A stretch of DNA of 64,000 nt from Nothopassalora personata (GCA_033816765.1 CM066291.1:558001-622000); one strand, 5' to 3'. Shown: positions 1-12,663, counted from the stretch's first letter. Translations and numbers: made by a program. The notes: generated from the letters alone by a model not told the origin.

Positions 1-946
1 GAGCAAGAGTGCTGCCAATGGACGGCGCGTGTCGGTCAATGGCACAGCTGCTCCGCCAGCGACACCACAACGCAGCCTCTCCAACCACCCTATTGGCAGC
101 TCCAGCGTGAACCTCGACTTCGTGGCTAAGAACATACCCGACAACACAGCAGACCCTCTGACCGACGAGCACTTCCTGAAGTCGCACAAGCGCGCGGAAC
201 GGAAAGAGAAACAGCTGCGGAACATCGAGAAGGAGCGGGCAATGCATGAGAAGGGTCAGCTGGACAAGCTGCTAGAGGGTCTGCAAGGTCACGACTGGCT
301 ACGAGTGCTGGGAATTACCGGTGTCACAGAGAGCGAGGCAAGGAAGTACGAGAAGAAGCGCGACCACTTCATTACCGAGGTGGAAGCGTTACTGGACAAG
401 TTCAAACAATGGCGAGACCAAGAGAAGAAGCAGCGCACCACAAAGGAAGCCGCCACAGCAGCCCGTGAGGCCGAAGAGGAAGAAGGCGACTTGACTGATG
501 GTAGTCTTGATCCGCCCAGCAGCGACCTCAACGCTTCCGCAGCAAGACAGCTACAGCAGGAGACCATCCTAGCACTGAAGAAGCCCTCCTCAACGTGTAG
601 TCTGAAGAGCAAAGGCAAGGAACGGGCCGTTACCTCACACCCTTCACAGCCAGCGACACCCGCTACAGCACCTTCACGCCTCAAGCCGCCTTTGCCACCG
701 GCAGAACCTCCATCACCCATCACTAGCTTCTATGCCAAACGTCATCTTCGCGACGCAGCTCTTAGCAAGACCAGGTCAGGACGTACTGTCACAGCATTCG
801 GCCATGATCTGCCGGAGATGAAGGAAAAGGAATTCGAACTTCCAGATGACTATGTCAGCGAAGATGTGCTCAGGGCGAATGCCAGGGAGCGCAGACGGCG
901 GAAGAGAGAAAGTGCTATCAATGCCAAGGAGAAAGATGGGTCGTGA
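1..946 (+). CDS. SAS4: SAS4-like subunit of a SAS acetyltransferase complex (5' partial)
   Basis: The frame is open from the window edge to TGA at 944-946, so the gene starts upstream; the first in-window start-like codon (GTG, 29) is not convincing. The visible ~315 residues carry a lysine/glutamate-rich helical segment, then a conserved block around 'LLEGLQGHDWLRVLGITGV' and 'FITEVEALLDKFKQW', and a C-terminal block 'SKTRSGRTVTAFGHDLPE' ending in an arginine-rich tail. This arrangement matches fungal 'Something about silencing, subunit 4' (Sas4) proteins. In yeast, Sas4 works with Sas2 and Sas5 in a MYST-type H4K16 acetyltransferase complex in the nucleus. The linker between the blocks is low-complexity (Glu, then Pro/Ser). 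Assignment is by motif recall; the rest of the protein is out of view. Confidence 0.72.
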   Translation, partial: SKSAANGRRVSVNGTAAPPATPQRSLSNHPIGSSSVNLDFVAKNIPDNTADPLTDEHFLKSHKRAERKEKQLRNIEKERAMHEKGQLDKLLEGLQGHDWLRVLGITGVTESEARKYEKKRDHFITEVEALLDKFKQWRDQEKKQRTTKEAATAAREAEEEEGDLTDGSLDPPSSDLNASAARQLQQETILALKKPSSTCSLKSKGKERAVTSHPSQPATPATAPSRLKPPLPPAEPPSPITSFYAKRHLRDAALSKTRSGRTVTAFGHDLPEMKEKEFELPDDYVSEDVLRANARERRRRKRESAINAKEKDGS

Positions 947-1881
947 ATGTTCGATTATATCGTATGGAGCATCGTATGGCGTTGAGGTCTGCATAAGTGG
1001 GCAGGGTAAGTGTACCGGTACTGGTGAGCGTTCCTTGGAGGGAGCCAACTCGATGGAACTTGAGGCACTGCTACTCCAAGGTAGCGGCTTATTGAGAGTA
1101 GATATTATTTTGATTCGGACTCGGTGGGATACAACCACTGTTCTCATGGCCACTGTTGCACTATGGATCCTGCAGTCTCCCGGTATTTCCCAGAGTGGCA
1201 AGCCGTGCTGTGTCGATACCGCTTACGCGTTGAATGTTTCGGACAAGAAAGCGACAAGCTTCGTCCTTGACTGTTAGATGGGACGCAGGCATTCTTCAGA
1301 TAAGTCGTGTCAGTGATTATCTACGGGGAATCGGTGCAGTAATGTGAAGACATCTTTACCGTGATGACATCTGGCAGGAGGTGATGTTGTGCCAAGGGCG
1401 CGAAGCCACCAAGCCACTTGAGTCAATGCGACAAGGATGAGCGCGCGCTAGCGGCTCGCTAACCCTCGTGGTCTGTGCGCAACCGAACCACAGTCGAGCA
1501 AGAAGAGCGTACTGTACATTGTAAGACCACGACACATGAACAGGACGTAGGAGTTTGTCGCGGGGCCGAGTGCATAGACGTCCCATCTTGATGGCAGTGG
1601 GCTGAAGTATCCTGATTAACGTTAAACGAGTGGCACCTTCCCTGCAGGTTCAGACTATGTGAGGCCAGGTTGTGGCAAGGAAGGATTACTATGCACCTCC
1701 ATCAACGTCGAGACGTCTTGCGAGCAAAAGAGACGACAGTCTATAAGGTTAGCGCGCCTGGGTGAGCGCGCGGTTGAGGTGCAGGTGAGCATCGCCCTTC
1801 CGCTTCATGAAGATGCCCCTCCTTCGACTTCACCAGATCTCTTCCGACAAACAAACACCATCACCACCCTCACCCGCAACA
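947..1881. other. Intergenic region, SAS4 3' flank to kinase promoter
   Basis: About 935 bp with no supported gene. Short open frames on both strands have no recognisable motif and overlap each other. The right end should hold the kinase promoter and 5' leader; the leader just before the chosen ATG is rich in CACC/CAACA. No tRNA or repeat seen. Confidence 0.5.
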
Positions 1882-4800
1882 ATGTCGTTCGCCTGTCCGA
1901 TAGCGAACACGCCGTCTGCCGCCCGTGTGCGGCATGGCAGTAAGACATCGTTGGGCAGAGGATCCATGGCGCTTGCGCGCATCAATACCAACACCACCAA
2001 CATAGCGAGCGATGATCAAGCTAATCAATCATTCAGCACAAGTGTATCTGGAAGCTTTGGCAGCAGCTTCGGTCACTACAGATACGATTCGCAAGTTCTG
2101 ACCTCGCCGGTCAGCCTCCAAGGCAGCTTCAGCCCTAGCGGATTACCGTTCAGTCCGCTTTACAGCACGGTAGAGACACCGCTCCGTACACGGACTGAGA
2201 GCAGCACATCAATCAGAAAGTGTAAGTCAATTCTACGCCATCATCAACGGTGCCCCGGCTGCGCTTGACTGCATCTGGAGGCATTTGCGTGTGCATGTGC
2301 AGTGAGCACCTCCATCAGCAGCGTTCTGCTGGTCTTCAGGTAGACTGTGGGCGCGGCGTGCATATTTAATCGGATGACAGCGCGAGATGTGATCATGGCT
2401 GACATGTGACCAGGGGTCGAGGAGTTGACTCTAATTCCTGATATCCGTTCCAAGTTTGGCCGAAGACGAGCTCGCAAAATCGCCAAAGGCGATCGTCTTG
2501 CGAACAAGCCGAAGCAAGCTAATTTGCTCGACAAGGAGAAGACGAAGAAGCTCAGCAACTTCTGGGGTCTTGCTGAGTCAACAAAAGACGACGGAGACCA
2601 AGAATCGTCCGAGGAAGAACTATCGTCGCCAGATACCGAGCCGAAGCTCACTGCCACCGAGTTCATTCAGTCTACCGACACACGCAACCAAGACACTTCG
2701 GAGAATACGGTTCGTGGTCGGTTCCATCCTCGGCTGAGTTCCATCGCGGAGCAACGCGTGTTACGGCACGATTCTGGCGTCGACATTGTCATGGACGCCT
2801 CACGACTCGATCCGGGCTCGCGCCTCGTGGCCGATCAGCAAGACAAGGCACGTAGAGTGCAAGATGCGAAGGAGATGTTTGAGACTATCACACGCAACGC
2901 TGAACGTTCGAACACAACTGTGCCACCATATGAGTTCCTGGAGCTCATTGGCAAGGGCGCTTTCGGACGCGTCTACAAATGCCGAGACAAACGAAGCGGC
3001 GACTTAGTAGCCATCAAAATCAACAACATAGATGACATGGACTGGAACGAACACTTCTCGCTTCAAGAAAATCGAGACACAAACCTAAGAGACTTCAAGA
3101 ACGAGGTCAGCGTTCTACGACAGCTGAAAGACAATAATGTTCCGAACGTCAACGGCATTCACGAGGCCTTCGACCTGCATTCCCAGCTCTGGATTGTTGC
3201 TGACTACTGCACTGGTGGCAGTGTCCGAACTCTGATGCGGCCATTCGAAAATCGTGGCAAACCAACAGGACTCCCTGAGAAATACATCATTCCGATCGCG
3301 CGAGAGCTTGCGATGGCCTTGAAAGGGATGCATGACCTTCACATCATCCATCGCGACATCAAATGCGGCAATGTGTACATCACTGAGGATGGTGATATAC
3401 AGCTTGGCGACTTTGGCATCGTAGGGGAACTTGAAGACAGCAGCACCAAGCGCAAGACAGTGATCGGAACACCGCACTGGATGCCGCAAGAAATGCTCGT
3501 CAAGCTCGGCAGCTCCATTGAGGAAGGCTATGGCACCGAGGTCGACATCTGGTCATTTGGCATCACCGTCTATGAGATGGCCACCGGAGCGCCGCCAAAC
3601 ACCAATGTAGCTGTGGAAAGTCTCGGCGACAAGATGAAGTATTCCGGTGCTCCACGTCTCGAGACGGAGGATTACTCACCGGACCTGCGAGATTTGGTGG
3701 CGTTTTGCCTGAACCCAGACCCCAAAGCGCGACCCACTGCAGACGAGGTCCTCAAGCACTCGGCGATTTTCAACACAAGCAAGAAGTATCCAACCAGCAG
3801 TCTCGTTCAGCTGATAGAGCGTTTCAAGATATGGGAACACGGCGGTGGATCCCGCGCATCGCTATGGATGGCCGGCCCTACTGACCCCAAGGTTCAGCTC
3901 GACGGTGACGATGCAGCAATGGCGAAACATACTGACCCGCAGGATGGCTGGAATTTCAGCACCTCAGAGGACTTCGACCGAAGATTCAGTCAGATGCCTA
4001 TTGTGACCGAAGCGCTTGGATTCGCTCAAGCAGAGAGTCCCGCTGGAGTCGGACTGCCCTCGTCGAATACTACGAACCTCAGCGTAGCTGAACGCATCAA
4101 GAGAGAATGGAGCGAGAAGTCTGCGACGCGAGGTGAAATGTCGCTTGCTCCAATCTTCGATAAGAATGTTGGCTACCAAATTGCCACGCCGGTCGAGGAG
4201 CCAACTCCGCCGCCTCCGTCGGACTTGCCGCTTCGGAACTTCACAGGTAACGCTCCTACCAGGGAAAGCATGATTGAGATTGATCTGGATGCGGCCAATC
4301 ACGGCGGTGCAGCCACATCCACGTTTGCTTTACATATGGATGCGATCAACGAGGACACAATCAAACCTGCAACACGCCACCACGATGACGACGAAGACGA
4401 TATCTATCAGTACGCACAGACTGGCGACTCAAGCAAACGCGACACACTGGCCTGGACGTTCCCCACCGCACGACCGGCCGCCCCAGTCCAACCTATCGTG
4501 CCACAGGCTGGTGATTCAAGCAAACGCGACACATTGGCTTGGACCTTCTCCACCGCAGGGCCGGCGCCTCTACTGCAACCTGTCGCGCCACAGGCAAAGC
4601 GTGGCACGATGGAATGGTCTTTCTCTACCGCAGAGCCAATTCAGCCTGACGAAGATGACGACTCATTTGGGCCGCCACCATTTTCTGCGGGCAACGACTT
4701 GCCACCGGGCTTCCGACCTGCGTTGAAGCATTCTACAACAGAGCCGATAGGTAACTTCGGTGGCGATTATTCTCACGACACGGGCACACCAGCTCCGTCT

Positions 4801-5715
4801 CCTTTGCGCGGCTCGGTAGCATCAATGATTGATCTCGATATGGGCCTAGCCGATGATCCTATCCGTCTGCATGATCCTGCAGATATCATCCGACCGTCGA
4901 CAGGCAGCTCAGCCGCAGGTTCTACGATGACTGATATGACTTCTGGCAATCCCTTCGATCTCGAGGACGACCCGATCCAGAACGAAGTGGACCGCAATCG
5001 CTTCTCACACCATAAGCAGTGGATGTCAGAAGGTGGTCCAATCAAGAGGCACAGTCATAAGACAATGCCGATGCATTCTCGCGGCACAAGTTTGTCAAGC
5101 ACCGAGACTGACCCAGAGCACTTCCTGTCTTCTAATAGCAGCATGGATGATCGTCGCCCATCTTTACCATTTGGTGCCGATCTTGGCATATCGCCGGAGG
5201 ACTCAAATCCCTGGCCAGACTTCTCAAGCTACAACGGGTACGACTCGAATCCAGAGTATATGTCGTCTTTGAGCGATGTGCCCCAACTGGGGGATGCCAC
5301 GCCCGCTGATGGTCTTCTATATAATAACGGCCCTCCACTCAACGCCACGGAAACTGGCTTCGAGCTAGCGGGTCCGGAGATCGAATTCCCATCAGTTGAA
5401 CCTCTTCATCCAGATGCCCTCGCCGAGGACGCCGATCCACAGATGCTCGCCGACCAGCTGAACCGCACCCTGCGAGATCTGGACGGTGCAATTAGCGGTG
5501 CTTGGCGGGCATTGCGCCAGTACGCCAATATCGATGGCGATGATGACGACGACTTGCCGTCCGACAATGAGAGCGGATTCGAGAGCATGAAGGAGGCAGA
5601 CGAAGGCGACGACGTTGACGGCCTTGATTTGACCGTTCGCCGTAGACCTCGCAAGCCTGAGCCTCGTTCGCCTTCAAGCGTGACAAGCACTCGGAACGAC
5701 GATTCGGCGGCTTAA
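1882..5715 (+). CDS. STE20/GCK-like serine/threonine protein kinase
   Basis: Two exons: 1882-2221 and 2414-5715, giving 1213 aa. The 192-nt intron has a GTAAGT donor, a GCTGAC branch point 12 nt before the end, and a CAG acceptor; it keeps frame. I chose the ATG at 1882 (context CAACAATG) over the in-frame ATG at 1807. The kinase domain covers about residues 287-565: GKGAFGRV glycine loop, catalytic Lys in VAIK (about 315), HRD at 426-428, DFG at 446-448, and a GTPHWMPQEM activation segment typical of STE20 kinases. An insertion follows the catalytic Lys (NIDDMDW...). The long C-terminal tail is disordered and acidic and holds three copies of a KRDTLAWTF-like motif (nt 4430-4630). Fungal STE20-type kinases act in polarity, septation or MAPK signalling; which branch this belongs to cannot be told here. 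Confidence 0.88.
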
Positions 5716-6338
5716 AGGCGCTGCGCGCTCTATTCCCTTCGACTGTACCAAGGCAGCATTGTTGGAGAAGGACTTCGGCGCGTTTGAGGTAATGCGTTTG
5801 ATGGGAGGCTGGCATGGGAGCATTACGGCCGTGAGATAACCCATCAGCACTTCGCTGTTGTTGGTGGACCTTGTATGATACCAGCAAGAGACGCACGCAT
5901 AGCATGGGCCACATTTAGGCACCAGTTGAAAAGCTTGTCACACAGATCTCTCTTTCGTTTCGTTCCGGCGTAGACTATCACAGATTGGTGCGCTGAGGCC
6001 CAAGCGAGGCGATCACCAGTGACTCTTTCCGGCAATCCGACACTCAAGGGGCGAATTGTCCCAGGATCACTGCGCCAACGACAAGGCCAATCTAGCCGAT
6101 CTTGGCGATCTCAGGGTCTCGTCATACGAGAAGGGGCAATACGACTGGGATCAGGCTCCAGAGGGACAGGTCTCTGGGACGACCTGATCGTGGCTCATCT
6201 CCGGAATCGATAGTGCCAATCTGCCTATCTTTGTGGAGTACTGTAAGTATGCAGAGACTTGGCTACGGACTCCATCTGGCGTTCTGATGCTTTGGGACCA
6301 TGGTGTCAAGCCCATGAATCTATTCGGCAAGCTTCGTG
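5716..6338. other. Intergenic region before the membrane protein gene
   Basis: About 620 bp. A GTAAGT follows a short open stretch ending near 6242 and could be the donor of an upstream exon of the next gene, but no acceptor I tried joins it in frame to the exon at 6339. Otherwise nothing recognisable. Confidence 0.4.
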
Positions 6339-7479
6339 ATGGCGATCATCAGCGATGACAATCCTGTGCGGACGCGGTACTTTATCTCTGCCAATGTGGT
6401 GTCGTTGGTTGTGTCGACGTTGGCGCTGCCGATATTGGCGCTTTTTGCCTGTCAGAGATGGCCGAGGCGTGGGAGAGAGAGCTTGACGGTGGCGACGGCG
6501 TTGTGTCTTTTGGTAAGAATGTGGAGATGATTGTTAAAGCAATATGGCTGATGGTATCACAGTGCTATGCTACAACATTCTTGTACATTTCGGCCACAAC
6601 GTTGATGATCCACGTCCAACGGGAGAGGACAGAAGAATTGTGTAGTGCTATGATGGTTGTGTGTAAGTCATCTCGTTGCCTGGCGAGCTTATGTGCATGA
6701 TTGACGGGACGAGTAGGTCTGCTCCTGCGTAACAGCTCAAAAGCAGCAGAGTTGGCGTTCCTGATCGAGAGAGCATACATAATCTCATGGCATCAGCGGC
6801 CTCGTTGGCGGACGCCAGAGTATGTGTGGAGCAGCTTGCTCATTATCCTGCCATATATCGCACTCACTGTCATCACCATCAGATTGTTAGTCGACCGCCT
6901 AAGACTCCGATAGTGCAAATACTGATCCACGCTACAGCCGCATATCATACATGATCAACGACCAATTCTGCCTCATTGGAATAAGGTCTTACGCCATCGT
7001 CCCTATGCTGACGGTCGAAGTAACCGCTCAACTTGTCCTCACGCTAAGGTTCCTGCTACCGCTTATTGCGGTCCATCGCAAAGGCAGCGGTCTCCAACAG
7101 CCACTGAGGAATGTGGTCCTGCGCACTTCGATTGGATGCGCCATCACGATGCTGTCGAACATTTCAGTCAAAATAGGACTACTGTTGTTCAACGGTATGC
7201 CCGTATGGCTGTGCTTTCTTCTCTGCAAAGTCGAAGGTACGTGCCATGTCGGAAGCTCTATGCAATGCTGTGCTAAGTATGTGCCTCGCAGGATTTCTTG
7301 CCGCCGCCGTCCTTCATTGGATCACGCAGCCTGTGCTTGCTGGTGAGCAGCATCCAGCTGAGCGGCGGATTGAAGATGAAGTCGACGATGAGTCCATCGA
7401 TTCTTCCAAAGAGTTAGATCTGCAGGAGATGCTTGGACTACCAGCTGGTAATAACGCCGTCAATAGGATGAGAGCATAA
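6339..7479 (+). CDS. Fungal multi-spanning integral membrane protein
   Basis: Five exons join in frame: 6339-6512, 6563-6662, 6717-6885, 6938-7236, 7292-7479 (309 aa). Introns are 50, 54, 52 and 55 nt with donors GTAAGA, GTAAGT, GTTAGT and GTACGT. The product has about six or seven hydrophobic segments: VVSLVVSTLALPILALF, the exon 1/2 junction, YVWSSLLIILPYIALTVITI, the AIVPMLTVEVTAQLVLTL region, SIGCAITMLSN and GFLAAAVLHW. The segment AELAFLIERAYIIS followed later by FCLIG resembles a fungal family of uncharacterised seven-pass membrane proteins that I recall only by pattern. The C-terminal tail is acidic. The first exon could have an upstream partner. Function unknown. Confidence 0.68.
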
Positions 7480-8118
7480 CTATGTAGAGGATCAGATGTT
7501 TTGATAATTTGCTCAATTATCGCTCTCAGGGGGGGATCCGAATGTTGCAAAGGTGCTTGGGAAGAGGCTGCGGAGACCTCCAGCAGACTCGGCGTCCCAT
7601 ATGCTGCAAGTGCCTGTCCTCTTGTTGACGGCACATCTGACTGCCAACCGAACGCTGGTTGATCGGGTGTGCAATAGCGATATAAGAAAGTCAGCAGCAC
7701 CATTGCCTAACCCAAAGAATGCGCCATCACGGCTCATGCATCAATATTGACGGCATCGGGTCAGCATCATCATCACTCCACATGCCATATGGTTGTGGAC
7801 AGACGCCGACCATCTTACTTGGTCTTGCAAAACGGCGCCAGAGGCCTCAGATACTGCCGATCGAAGACTTCAGAAGACTTGATGGCAGATGACACAGTAT
7901 ATATTGCCACAATGGAGACGATCAGACCGAAGCGAAGATGCAGGCGAAATACGTGATGGATGTCGTTGTTTCGAGGTTGGGAAAATTTCTTTCACCCAAC
8001 ACAAGAGCGGCACGTGCCATCCGCGGCAGGGTCGTCCGCATATCGGAGGTAGTAACAGCACATACAAAGAACAGTCGTCCCCCAGGACCAACACACAAAA
8101 TGTGTGTATGAAAGATCA
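7480..8118. other. Intergenic region without a supported gene
   Basis: About 640 bp separating two plus-strand genes. Short frames on either strand show no domain or splice logic. Presumably the 3' flank of the membrane protein gene and the promoter of the next. Confidence 0.45.
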
Positions 8119-9564
8119 ATGGCCTCAAACGCAACTCTCTTCGCCAGCGTAGCAAAGGATCGGGTGCACGCGAAACAGCCACCAACCAGCGGCGATGACT
8201 TGGACGTGGACCGATGTGCCGCCTTGCACAACCAATTACTGCTATATGGATGGTTCTGCTCCGGCAAGAAGATCTCCGCCATGGAAAAAAGGTCCTGGTG
8301 GGGAAAGCATGGGAATGACTGCTTGAAGAAAGTCCTACGACCGAAAGTTGTGCGATATCTGTCGAAAGTCTTCGACGTGGAGAGGCACAATTTCTTCTAC
8401 CATGTATCCGGACTGGCGAGTGAACGGGAGATGTTGCAATTGGCGGATGTGCTGGAGGATGGAGATCATGGGCCGGTGCATAAGGAGAAGTATCGGTACA
8501 TTGTGCTTTACAAGACTTCAGAGGCGTTGGTGTCGAAGCCGGCGGGGATTGTGTATGATCAGCAGACCGGGAGGGCGTTGTTGATGCCGACGTATCATCA
8601 TCTGTTTGATTTTAGTAATGCGCATCTGCCGTGGCAGAAGATCGAATCGATTTTGAGTGCGTATATCGATATGATCGAGGCGGAGAAGGCGGTGGCGATA
8701 CACGATGAGGCAGGGAAGCACGATGAGGGAATGCACCATCCACGACAGGAACTGGAACAGAATAGGATGCTCGCACGGTATAAGACGCGGCCCTGGATCT
8801 TGCAGCCCTACACGTTGAACGACCTCTATGCCTGTTTAGATATCTGGAGACGACTGGTACATGCTCTGGAAACGCGAGCTGGTGTGGCTCATCCGGTCAA
8901 TCTGGACGAGGAAGATGACGACGAAGAAGACTATGCGCCGCTTTGTTCAAGTACGGCATTGAACGTGGCTGGCATTCCACAAGGCTTTGCATATCAACTC
9001 CTCTCTAACGCGCAACAATCGCAAGTCTGGTTCCTGGCGCCTGGTCTACGATTACCCAAAGTCGAAGAATTCCTGCAGCAGCCCTTCAAAAAGGTGCTCC
9101 AACAGTATCCAGAAGAAACCCGCGGCATGAAAATGCCTTTTCTTTTCTTGCGGTGCGAAGGCACAGTGACGGCCAAGGAGGGCAAGTTCCGCTACCCATT
9201 CTCGACAGTCGAGAGAGTGCCCTGTGGTCTATATCTAGATGCCTTCCCAAATGCTCAAAACCCTTTCGAGGACGCTTGTCGGCTGGTGCTGCCCATCAAG
9301 CTCGGCAATAACAGGTATGCCAGGACCTCCGACTTTCGGCCAATCATCAGAAGTCACAGTGACCTATATCAAACGGGCATCAACCCATATGTCATGCGAC
9401 ATGGACCGAAGCTGGTAGCTGTGCTCGAGAACTGGCTGTCCCAGGTTGAGTCGGGGCACTGGAGTGTTAATGAGCTGGGCGTGTCTGATGACATCGACAT
9501 GTGGAAGCAAGCAGATACTAGAGACAACTGGTGGCGATATCAGAGCGAGCATCTCTTTGTATAG
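8119..9564 (+). CDS. Conserved-looking hypothetical protein
   Basis: Single exon of 481 aa. I take the ATG at 8119 (context TCAATGG); the frame also runs five codons upstream to a GTG. It is a soluble-looking protein with no signal peptide or membrane segment. Landmarks are a WCSGKKIS motif near the N-terminus, a CALL-type helical middle, an acidic run of Asp/Glu (nt 8907-8932), and a C-terminal half with repeated aromatic blocks such as WFLAPGLRLPK and CGLYLDAFPN. I do not recognise the family. Length, steady codon use and absence of stops support a real gene. Nothing about its neighbours suggests a role. Confidence 0.7.
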   Translation: MASNATLFASVAKDRVHAKQPPTSGDDLDVDRCAALHNQLLLYGWFCSGKKISAMEKRSWWGKHGNDCLKKVLRPKVVRYLSKVFDVERHNFFYHVSGLASEREMLQLADVLEDGDHGPVHKEKYRYIVLYKTSEALVSKPAGIVYDQQTGRALLMPTYHHLFDFSNAHLPWQKIESILSAYIDMIEAEKAVAIHDEAGKHDEGMHHPRQELEQNRMLARYKTRPWILQPYTLNDLYACLDIWRRLVHALETRAGVAHPVNLDEEDDDEEDYAPLCSSTALNVAGIPQGFAYQLLSNAQQSQVWFLAPGLRLPKVEEFLQQPFKKVLQQYPEETRGMKMPFLFLRCEGTVTAKEGKFRYPFSTVERVPCGLYLDAFPNAQNPFEDACRLVLPIKLGNNRYARTSDFRPIIRSHSDLYQTGINPYVMRHGPKLVAVLENWLSQVESGHWSVNELGVSDDIDMWKQADTRDNWWRYQSEHLFV

Positions 9565-9674
9565 AACACGCATGAGGCGTTGGCATGATTTGGCGTTTTA
9601 GTAATGATTTGAGATCTAGCGACGCATAGTGAGCGGTAATGGGTTGCATGTGATCTGCTATAAACTGCTCTGGA

Positions 9675-12663
9675 CTACTTGAGCTCGACTTCTCGACTTT
9701 CGAGCAACAGTGCTACGAACAGCATGGTTAGCGATAGCGACATTCCGACAGGTACAGCGGCGTTTTGGAGATCGGATGCGTGGTTCCAGCGGAACAGCCA
9801 CAGGAAGAAGAATACGATGCCGGGTACATTGGCCACGAATCCGTACGCGAGCACGCGAGCAAAGCTACGTCGTTCTCTGGCGTAAATGCCCCAAAATACC
9901 TCTCGCTTGCCGTTGCTCATGTCCAGTGGATTCTTCCGCTTTGGTAGCCTTGCGACGGCACCTTGGCTGTATACGCGTCCGCTGAGTTTCTGTCTGTGCC
10001 AAAGATGCCAGCTGTGGCGCTGATCGCTGGACTCATGGAAGCGTCTGCGAAATTCTTGCTCGGAGATCGGGCCCCCCGGAGGACATGGCTCAATGGGTCG
10101 AGGAACGAAATCATAGTCAGTGTCGGTTTTGGAGGGGAAGCCGATGCGTCGCGGAGCGCCTTCGTCCTGATCGCCCAGAGGATACTTGTAGAACTACGTC
10201 TGTCAGTGGGTGGTAGGATCTTGCTGATAGGACTCTGGAGATACTTACCTCGAAGAAATCACAATGGTCGTACTGCCACATGGAGAAATAGTGCCTAAGC
10301 CATCCCCGAAGCTGGACGTACTGCGTCTTCAAGGCGTGGAAGAATGCAGCGTCGCTATGCACATCAGAGGCGCTAATGTCGCTGAAGCTATATGCCGAGC
10401 CTTTGTGAACACATAGGAAGACATGTTGAGGTCCCGGTGGCTGGATCTGGGTTGGAATCGTCCCTCCTTGTAAGTCTCTGGTAGCTTGTACTTGACCTGA
10501 TATCCCAGTCGTTGAGTACAAATGAGGAGCAAACTGCAGGGATGGAGTCGTTTGATCGCCTGAGCCCATTTGCGATCGAGACGCTGGTCTCGTGTTACTT
10601 GCAACCATTGACGACGGGGAGTTTGTGGTTAGCCGCGCAAATGATGTACTTTCTGCTGGCTGAGACGCGAGATGAGCAAGGAGTCCATTGGATTCCATGA
10701 GAGCTATGGTTGCTTCGGCTGCTTTAGATGGCAGACTGATATGATCGACATCTCCAGTGGGCTCCAAAATTTGTTAGCTATGGGCAGACATACTGTCGAA
10801 CGTTTGGACGCTCACCGATCTCCATTCGAGTCTCCGCCAGCCTTCTGGCAGAGCGAAATGCCTTTGCTTCATCGGCCACCAATTCCATGTCTCGCCCATG
10901 ATATCTTCTATCCAGGCTTTGCACATGTCCGGAAACATTATGTGATGATTGTCCTTCAGGGTGGCAGAGCTCGAGGGCACGAATGACAGCTCGTAGGCTG
11001 TGGCCTGGAGGGATCCTTTTGTAAGCTTGGAACCAGTAGGACCAAGTATTTCGTCTCCAAGGCTGTTGAGCAGTCTTCGTCTGTATGGGCGATGTATCAT
11101 TTCGAACAGAGCTTCCTTGTAAGCTACGTAGGCATTGCTATCGAGCAGCAGGTTCTGTAAGATCAACACATCCTCTTCGCTCGTTGGCGAGGAGTCGTTC
11201 ATGATTTCGACTGGCGCGTTCCATGAGTCGTCGCTACTCCTTTCCTGGTTCGACCGATGCAGCTCCCGCTGTGCGATACGGATCAGATGAGCAATGCCTT
11301 TTTCCTTTTCAAAGTGGGATTCCTTTCGGAGATCGTTTCGATAGACCTTTGTGAGACTGCTTACATTCTCACGGTGCTTGGACATACCAATTTTCGGGTC
11401 TTGAACTGCCGCCTCGTGTAGATTTGAGATGGTATCGTTGCGGAATTGGGCGGCCACATAAGCTGTAAGCCGCTCCTTCAAGGAGGAGTCTGCTACCTCG
11501 ATCTCCATACTCAGTGCGAATGCTTCTGCCAAAGCCAAACAGGACTCCGAAGAGATATCGTCAGCGTCAGAAGCCCGTTCATCTACAGGTGATGGACCTT
11601 CCGAGTTCATCGATTGCAACCTTGGAGTTGTAAACTCGTACTTTTTATGTGCAGACCGCATGTCATCTCCGGCTCGAGCTAGACGTCCGTCTGATGAGCG
11701 ATGTTGCCATTCCCTAACGAAAGACAGAGAACCATCATTGAAGGCTCGTTCTATTCGACTTGCTATCGAAGAATGTTGCAGTCGCACTTTTACGCGAAAG
11801 TTCTCTGCGTGTTCCTCTTTCCCGGCATGATCCTGACGATTCTCTCGTTGTGTGGGCTTCGCATGAGCAGCGTCATTAGTCATTGGTGCGGGTGGTGAGA
11901 CATGATCCTCGTGGAAAGTCATCGTCGATGATGCGCAGGCTATCTCGCTGCGTGAACTTGATTTTTCATAAATGGGCGAGTTAGTTTGCTTGAGCGTCGG
12001 CAGTCCTTGCCGGCTTTGTCTTATGGTGCTGCCGTTTGTGTCTGCATCCAGCACAACATATTTGCCTTCGCTGCTCATGACTGAGCCCATCGAGTCATCC
12101 TGATTGTTCGCCAGCACTTTCGGCATGCCGTATTGAGGGTGTGGAATTACTGTCGTGCGCGGAGTTTCCATGTTGGACGTTTGAGCATGATGGCCACTGG
12201 TGGAAGCAGCACCAACCGCTCCTGCTGGACCATTGACAACTTGATCAGGCGGTGGCGGAGGAAAAGGGTCTGTAAGCCCGGCCTGATATAGACCGCTTTC
12301 GTACAAGACATGGGTAGGCACCTCGTCGGCTGTCATGGTACGCGAGTGTCTCTTCCCAGAACCATGACTTCTAGGTTGTCCAGGAGTCTGAGCGCTGAAT
12401 TCCGATGCAACATCGTCGACTGATTTGCCATTATGGGCTTCCATCTGAAGCTGAGTCAAAGGCGTCTGCGCACGATTCCGCAGCTTTTTTGCGTGTCCAT
12501 GCGTAAGTGGACGGATAGCAGCTTGTTGACGGTCAGTCTGTTGTTCAGACTCTCGATCTGATGATGCAGTGTTTTCATGTGGAGGAAACTTGAAGGCACT
12601 TGAATATACACCTGGACCCCACGAAGAGTTCTCTTTCATTCGGACTCTGCCATCGGGCGCCAT
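9675..12663 (-). CDS. Large hypothetical protein with two C-terminal membrane helices
   Basis: Three exons read right to left: 12663-10816, 10761-10249, 10193-9675 (959 aa). Introns are 54 nt (donor GTGAGC, GCTAAC branch, GAG acceptor) and 55 nt (donor GTAAGT, ACTGAC, TAG acceptor), and all joins keep frame. The first 600 residues are low-complexity and charged, probably disordered. The region from about 620 on is conserved-looking. It includes VFLCVHKGSAYSF, a WLRHYFSMWQYDHCDFFEFY segment, and a PRPIEPCPPGGPISE block, and it ends in two hydrophobic helices (AYGFVANVPGIVFFFLWLF and VPVGMSLSLTMLFVALLLE). This recalls a lineage-expanded fungal family with a C-terminal membrane anchor whose function is unknown. 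The first ATG in frame is at 12663. Confidence 0.68.

Noticed and set aside
289..723. 144-codon minus-strand open frame
   Set aside because: Antisense to the SAS4 frame with Ser/Arg composition mirroring it; no independent motif.
6019..6242. Upstream exon for the membrane protein ending at a GTAAGT at 6243
   Set aside because: No acceptor before 6339 joins it in frame; kept only as a possibility in the intergenic note.
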